Assembly (NCBI GenBank): GCA_021154945.1
Contig: JAJNQF010000249.1
Location: 1 to 7,829, forward strand
Direction: 5' to 3'
Source: Sphingomonas sp.
GTDB lineage: Bacteria; Pseudomonadota; Alphaproteobacteria; Sphingomonadales; Sphingomonadaceae
Length of the DNA stretch: 7,829 nt
The position numbers and the translations under genes are program-made. Below, piece after piece: positions 5,229-7,829 of the stretch. Each line of letters starts with the position of its first letter. The stretch's first letter is position 1. The notes beneath the pieces were generated by a model, which was not told the DNA's origin, did not search any database, and worked only from the letters and a program-made list of their open reading frames with translations.

Positions 5229-6605
5229 ATGTCCGCCATTGCCCTTCTCTTCCTCGTCCTCGGCCTAGGCCTGATCGGCTGGCTCACCGCCCGCGTCCGC
5301 GCCACGCGCTTCCGCGCCGGCAGCACCGTGCGGTTCAGTTCGCTCCCGTCGCACCACGGCTGGTTCGTTGCGCTGTGGACCGCCGTTCCCCCGCTGATCT
5401 TCCTCGTCATCTGGTCGATGACCTCACCCGCGCTCGTCACCGACACCGTGCTCGCGACGCCCGCCGCGATGCAACTCCCACCGCCCGGCTTCGACCGCGC
5501 ATCGATCCTGTCCGAAGCGCGCAGTCTCGCCGAGGGACGCAGCTTCGGCGCATTCCACGGGCTCTCCCGGACGCTGGCCCCCTCCTACGCCGCCGCGCAG
5601 ACCCGCTACGACTGGATCGCGACCGCACTCGCTTTGTTGCTCGCCTTCGCCGGCGGCGCGTTCGCGTTCACCCGCGTGAAGCCCGGGTTCGGCGCGCGGA
5701 CTCAGGTCGAGCGGGTCGTGATGCTGATGCTGCTCGGCGCGTCGCTGATCGCGATCCTGACCACGGTCGGCATCGTCGCGTCGCTGCTGTACGAGTCCGC
5801 ACGGTTCTTCTCGGTCGTGCCGATCACCGATTTCCTGTTCGGGACGCATTGGAGCCCGCAGGTCATCGACGGCCGCGATCCCGGCGCGTCGCTCGGCGCG
5901 GTGCCGTTGTTCTGGGGCACGTTCTTCATCGGCGCCGTGATCGCGATGATCGTCGCGATTCCGTTCGGGCTGATGAGCGCGATCTACCTCACGCAATACG
6001 CCGCGCCGAACACGCGCAAATGGATGAAGCCGATCCTCGAGATGCTCGCGGGCGTCCCGACCGTCGTCTACGGCTATTTCGCGGCGCTGACCGTCGCCCC
6101 CGCGGTGCGCGATTTCGCGGTGTCGATCGGGATCAGCTGGGCGTCGTCCGAGAGCGCGCTCGCCGCGGGCCTGGTGATGGGCATCATGATCATCCCGTTC
6201 GTGTCGTCGATGGCGGACGATTCGATCGCTGCCGTTCCCTCTTCGATGCGCGACGGCAGCCTCGCGATGGGAGCGACATCCTCCGAGACGATCCGCCGCG
6301 TGCTGCTCCCGGCCGCCCTCCCCGGCGTCGTCGGCGGCGTGCTGCTCGCGGTCAGCCGCGCGATCGGCGAGACCATGATCGTCGTCATGGCCGCCTCCGG
6401 CGTCGCGACGCTGACGCTCAATCCGTTCGCCAGCACCACCACCGTCACCAAGCAGATCGTCGATCTGCTGACCGGCGAAGCGGAGTTTGACAGCCCCAAG
6501 ACGCTCGCCGCGTTCGCGCTGGGCCTGACGCTGTTCGTGGTCACGCTCCTCCTCAACATCGTCGCGCTGCGCGTCGTGAAACGGTACCGCGAAGCCTATG
6601 AGTGA
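5229..6605 (+). CDS. pstC: Phosphate ABC transporter permease PstC, long form
   Basis: The 458-residue inner-membrane protein is one half of the phosphate channel, pairing with PstA and coupled to PstB. It is well over 100 residues longer than E. coli PstC (about 320). The extra N-terminal part has helices at about 3-20 and 46-65, a polar stretch (about 70-127) and a further helix (130-148), as in the PstC N-terminal extension family. The permease core starts near 160, with a charged LYESARFFSVVPITDFLFGTHWSP segment (187-210) and core helices from about 226. The EAA loop that contacts the ATPase is RDGSLAMGATSSETIRRVLLPAALPG (341-366), and SRAIGETM supplies R377 and E381, the pair spaced like R237/E241 of E. 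coli PstC. Only a weak GGGCGAG precedes the ATG. The end overlaps the pstA start by 8 bases, so translation is probably coupled. Confidence 0.94.
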   Translation: MSAIALLFLVLGLGLIGWLTARVRATRFRAGSTVRFSSLPSHHGWFVALWTAVPPLIFLVIWSMTSPALVTDTVLATPAAMQLPPPGFDRASILSEARSLAEGRSFGAFHGLSRTLAPSYAAAQTRYDWIATALALLLAFAGGAFAFTRVKPGFGARTQVERVVMLMLLGASLIAILTTVGIVASLLYESARFFSVVPITDFLFGTHWSPQVIDGRDPGASLGAVPLFWGTFFIGAVIAMIVAIPFGLMSAIYLTQYAAPNTRKWMKPILEMLAGVPTVVYGYFAALTVAPAVRDFAVSIGISWASSESALAAGLVMGIMIIPFVSSMADDSIAAVPSSMRDGSLAMGATSSETIRRVLLPAALPGVVGGVLLAVSRAIGETMIVVMAASGVATLTLNPFASTTTVTKQIVDLLTGEAEFDSPKTLAAFALGLTLFVVTLLLNIVALRVVKRYREAYE

Positions 6606-7829
6606 CACGCTCGTGCCCCAGATCCCCACGACGAACACCGAGCCCGTGCGCCGCGTGCCGACCGACTGGGCGACGGAGGCGATGCAGTCGCGGATCCGCC
6701 GCCGTTACGCGTCCGAGCGCCGCTTCCGCTTCGCCGGGCTCGCCGCGGTGTGGCTGTCCGCCGCGTTCCTCGCCTATCTGCTAATCACGATGGTGATGCA
6801 GGGCGCGAGCGGCTTCGTCGAGACGCGCGTGTCGCTCCCGGTCGATCTCGCCGCCGCGAAACTGCCGATCGAGCCCGCCCGCCTGGTCGGTCGCGGCGCC
6901 GATCTCGCGCTCGCAGGTGCGGGCCTCGAAGGCACCGTGCTGGCCGCGGCAAGCACCAGATACGGCAAGGATGGTGCAAATCTGCTGTCCGACGGCGCGT
7001 GGGCGGTGGTGCGCGATGCGATCAAGGCCGATCCGTCGCTGCTTCAGCGCAAGGCGGTGTTCGAAGTCCCCGTCTCCAGCCCGATCGACGTCGCCGCCAA
7101 GGGCAACGGCACACCCGATGCGGAGGCCATCGTCGCCCGGTTGAAGGCGAGCGGCGCGCTGAGCCGGGGGTTCAACGCCGGCTTCCTGACCTCGGCGGAC
7201 TCCACCGATGCCACCCGCGTCGGCATCTGGGGCGCGTTCAAGGGATCACTGCTGACGATGGTCGTCACGCTGCTGCTCGCCTTCCCGATCGGCGTGCTGT
7301 CGGCACTGTATCTCGAGGAATATGCGCCGAAGAACCGCTGGACCGACCTGATCGAAGTGTCGATCAACAACCTCGCGGCAGTCCCCTCGATCATCTTCGG
7401 GTTGCTTGGCTTGGCGGTCTTCCTCGGCACGTTCGGCATGCCGCGCTCGGCACCGATCGTCGGTGGCCTCACGCTCGCGCTGATGACGATGCCGGTCATC
7501 GTCATCGCCGGCCGCAACGCGATCAAGAGCGTGCCGCCGTCGATCCGCGACGCGGCACTCGGCATCGGCGCGTCGCCCGTCCAGGTCGTGTTCCACCACG
7601 TCCTGCCGCTCGCGCTGCCCGGTATCCTCACCGGCACGATCATCGGCATGGCGCGCGCGCTGGGCGAAACCGCGCCGCTGTTGATGATCGGCATGCGCGC
7701 GTTCATCGCCGCGCCGCCGTCCGGTCTCAAGGATCCCGCGACCGTGCTGCCCGTCCAGATATTCCTCTGGTCCGATCAGGTCAGCCGCGGCTTCGTCGAA
7801 AAGACCTCCGCCGCGATCATCGTGCTGCT
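6598..7829 (+). CDS. pstA: Phosphate ABC transporter permease PstA, long form, partial (3' end outside window)
   Basis: From the ATG at 6598, inside the last codons of pstC, 410 residues are open to the window edge. PstA is the second channel subunit of the Pst importer. A basic cytoplasmic N-terminus (SRIRRRYASERRFRF, 31-45) leads into a helix at about 47-67. A soluble insert of about 140 residues (roughly 70-207) follows, as in PstA proteins with the DUF3333-type N-terminal domain, which E. coli PstA (296 residues) lacks. The permease core begins near GIWGAFKGSLLTMVVTLLLAFPIGVLSALYLEEYAP (209-244). The EAA loop RDAALGIGASPVQVVFHHVLPLALPG is at 317-342, and MARALGET (351-358) carries R353, corresponding to the essential R220 of E. 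coli PstA. Only a short C-terminal part is missing. pstB is expected next. The only upstream ribosome signal lies within pstC, consistent with translational coupling. Confidence 0.93.
   Translation, partial: MSDTLVPQIPTTNTEPVRRVPTDWATEAMQSRIRRRYASERRFRFAGLAAVWLSAAFLAYLLITMVMQGASGFVETRVSLPVDLAAAKLPIEPARLVGRGADLALAGAGLEGTVLAAASTRYGKDGANLLSDGAWAVVRDAIKADPSLLQRKAVFEVPVSSPIDVAAKGNGTPDAEAIVARLKASGALSRGFNAGFLTSADSTDATRVGIWGAFKGSLLTMVVTLLLAFPIGVLSALYLEEYAPKNRWTDLIEVSINNLAAVPSIIFGLLGLAVFLGTFGMPRSAPIVGGLTLALMTMPVIVIAGRNAIKSVPPSIRDAALGIGASPVQVVFHHVLPLALPGILTGTIIGMARALGETAPLLMIGMRAFIAAPPSGLKDPATVLPVQIFLWSDQVSRGFVEKTSAAIIVL

Noticed and set aside
4881..5446. Small open frames through the pstS-pstC gap
   Set aside because: Their peptides (PAFAGVVV, PRGRGGPAKF and similar) are translations of the REP palindromes, which is a common false gene call.
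5424..6638. 404-codon open frame on the minus strand opposite pstC
   Set aside because: The sequence is low-complexity (HDDHGLADRAADREQ style) and lies wholly opposite a clear permease gene.

Overview
The window is GC-rich DNA with dense, well-spaced genes and strongly G/C-ending codons. It suggests an alphaproteobacterium, most likely of the Sphingomonas group. The main reasons are the four GC-rich extragenic palindrome units of the 'CCCCSGC-4 nt-GCSGGGG-CCCAG' kind in one intergenic gap, the long-form PstC and PstA permeases, and the phoR-pstS-pstC-pstA gene order. The taxonomic call is inference from style and recognition, not from a database comparison.

Layout. 1-809 (-): 5' part of a YfdC-like formate/nitrite transporter (FNT) family channel, cut by the window edge. 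875-1555 (+): trmB, the tRNA m7G46 methyltransferase, divergent from the channel gene across a 65-base gap. 1564-1593: hairpin between convergent genes. 1604-2359 (-): short-chain dehydrogenase/reductase of the DltE-like group. 2360-2580: divergent intergenic region with a 19-bp tandem repeat. 2581-3807 (+): phoR sensor kinase. 3791-3830: phased 7-mers that look like a Pho box, overlapping the phoR stop. 3854-4924 (+): pstS lipoprotein. 4925-5228: non-coding gap with two long inverted repeats (four REP units) and a (CG)7 run. 5229-6605 (+): pstC. 6598-7829 (+): pstA, overlapping pstC by 8 bases and cut by the window end.

How it works together. The right two thirds is the start of a phosphate-starvation (Pho) locus. 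PstS binds phosphate on the outer face of the inner membrane, PstC and PstA form the channel, and the ATPase PstB (expected just beyond the window, usually followed by phoU and phoB) drives import. PhoR has almost no periplasmic part, so it probably reads phosphate through the Pst complex and PhoU, then phosphorylates PhoB. PhoB would bind the phased CTGTCA repeats before pstS. The REP palindromes between pstS and pstC are well placed to stabilise the pstS message or attenuate read-through, giving more binding protein than permease.

The left third holds unlinked housekeeping or accessory genes. I see no mobile element, phage gene, CRISPR array, tRNA or rRNA. I see no clear sign of a wholly new system; the points most worth a second look are regulatory and repeat structures in the Pho locus.
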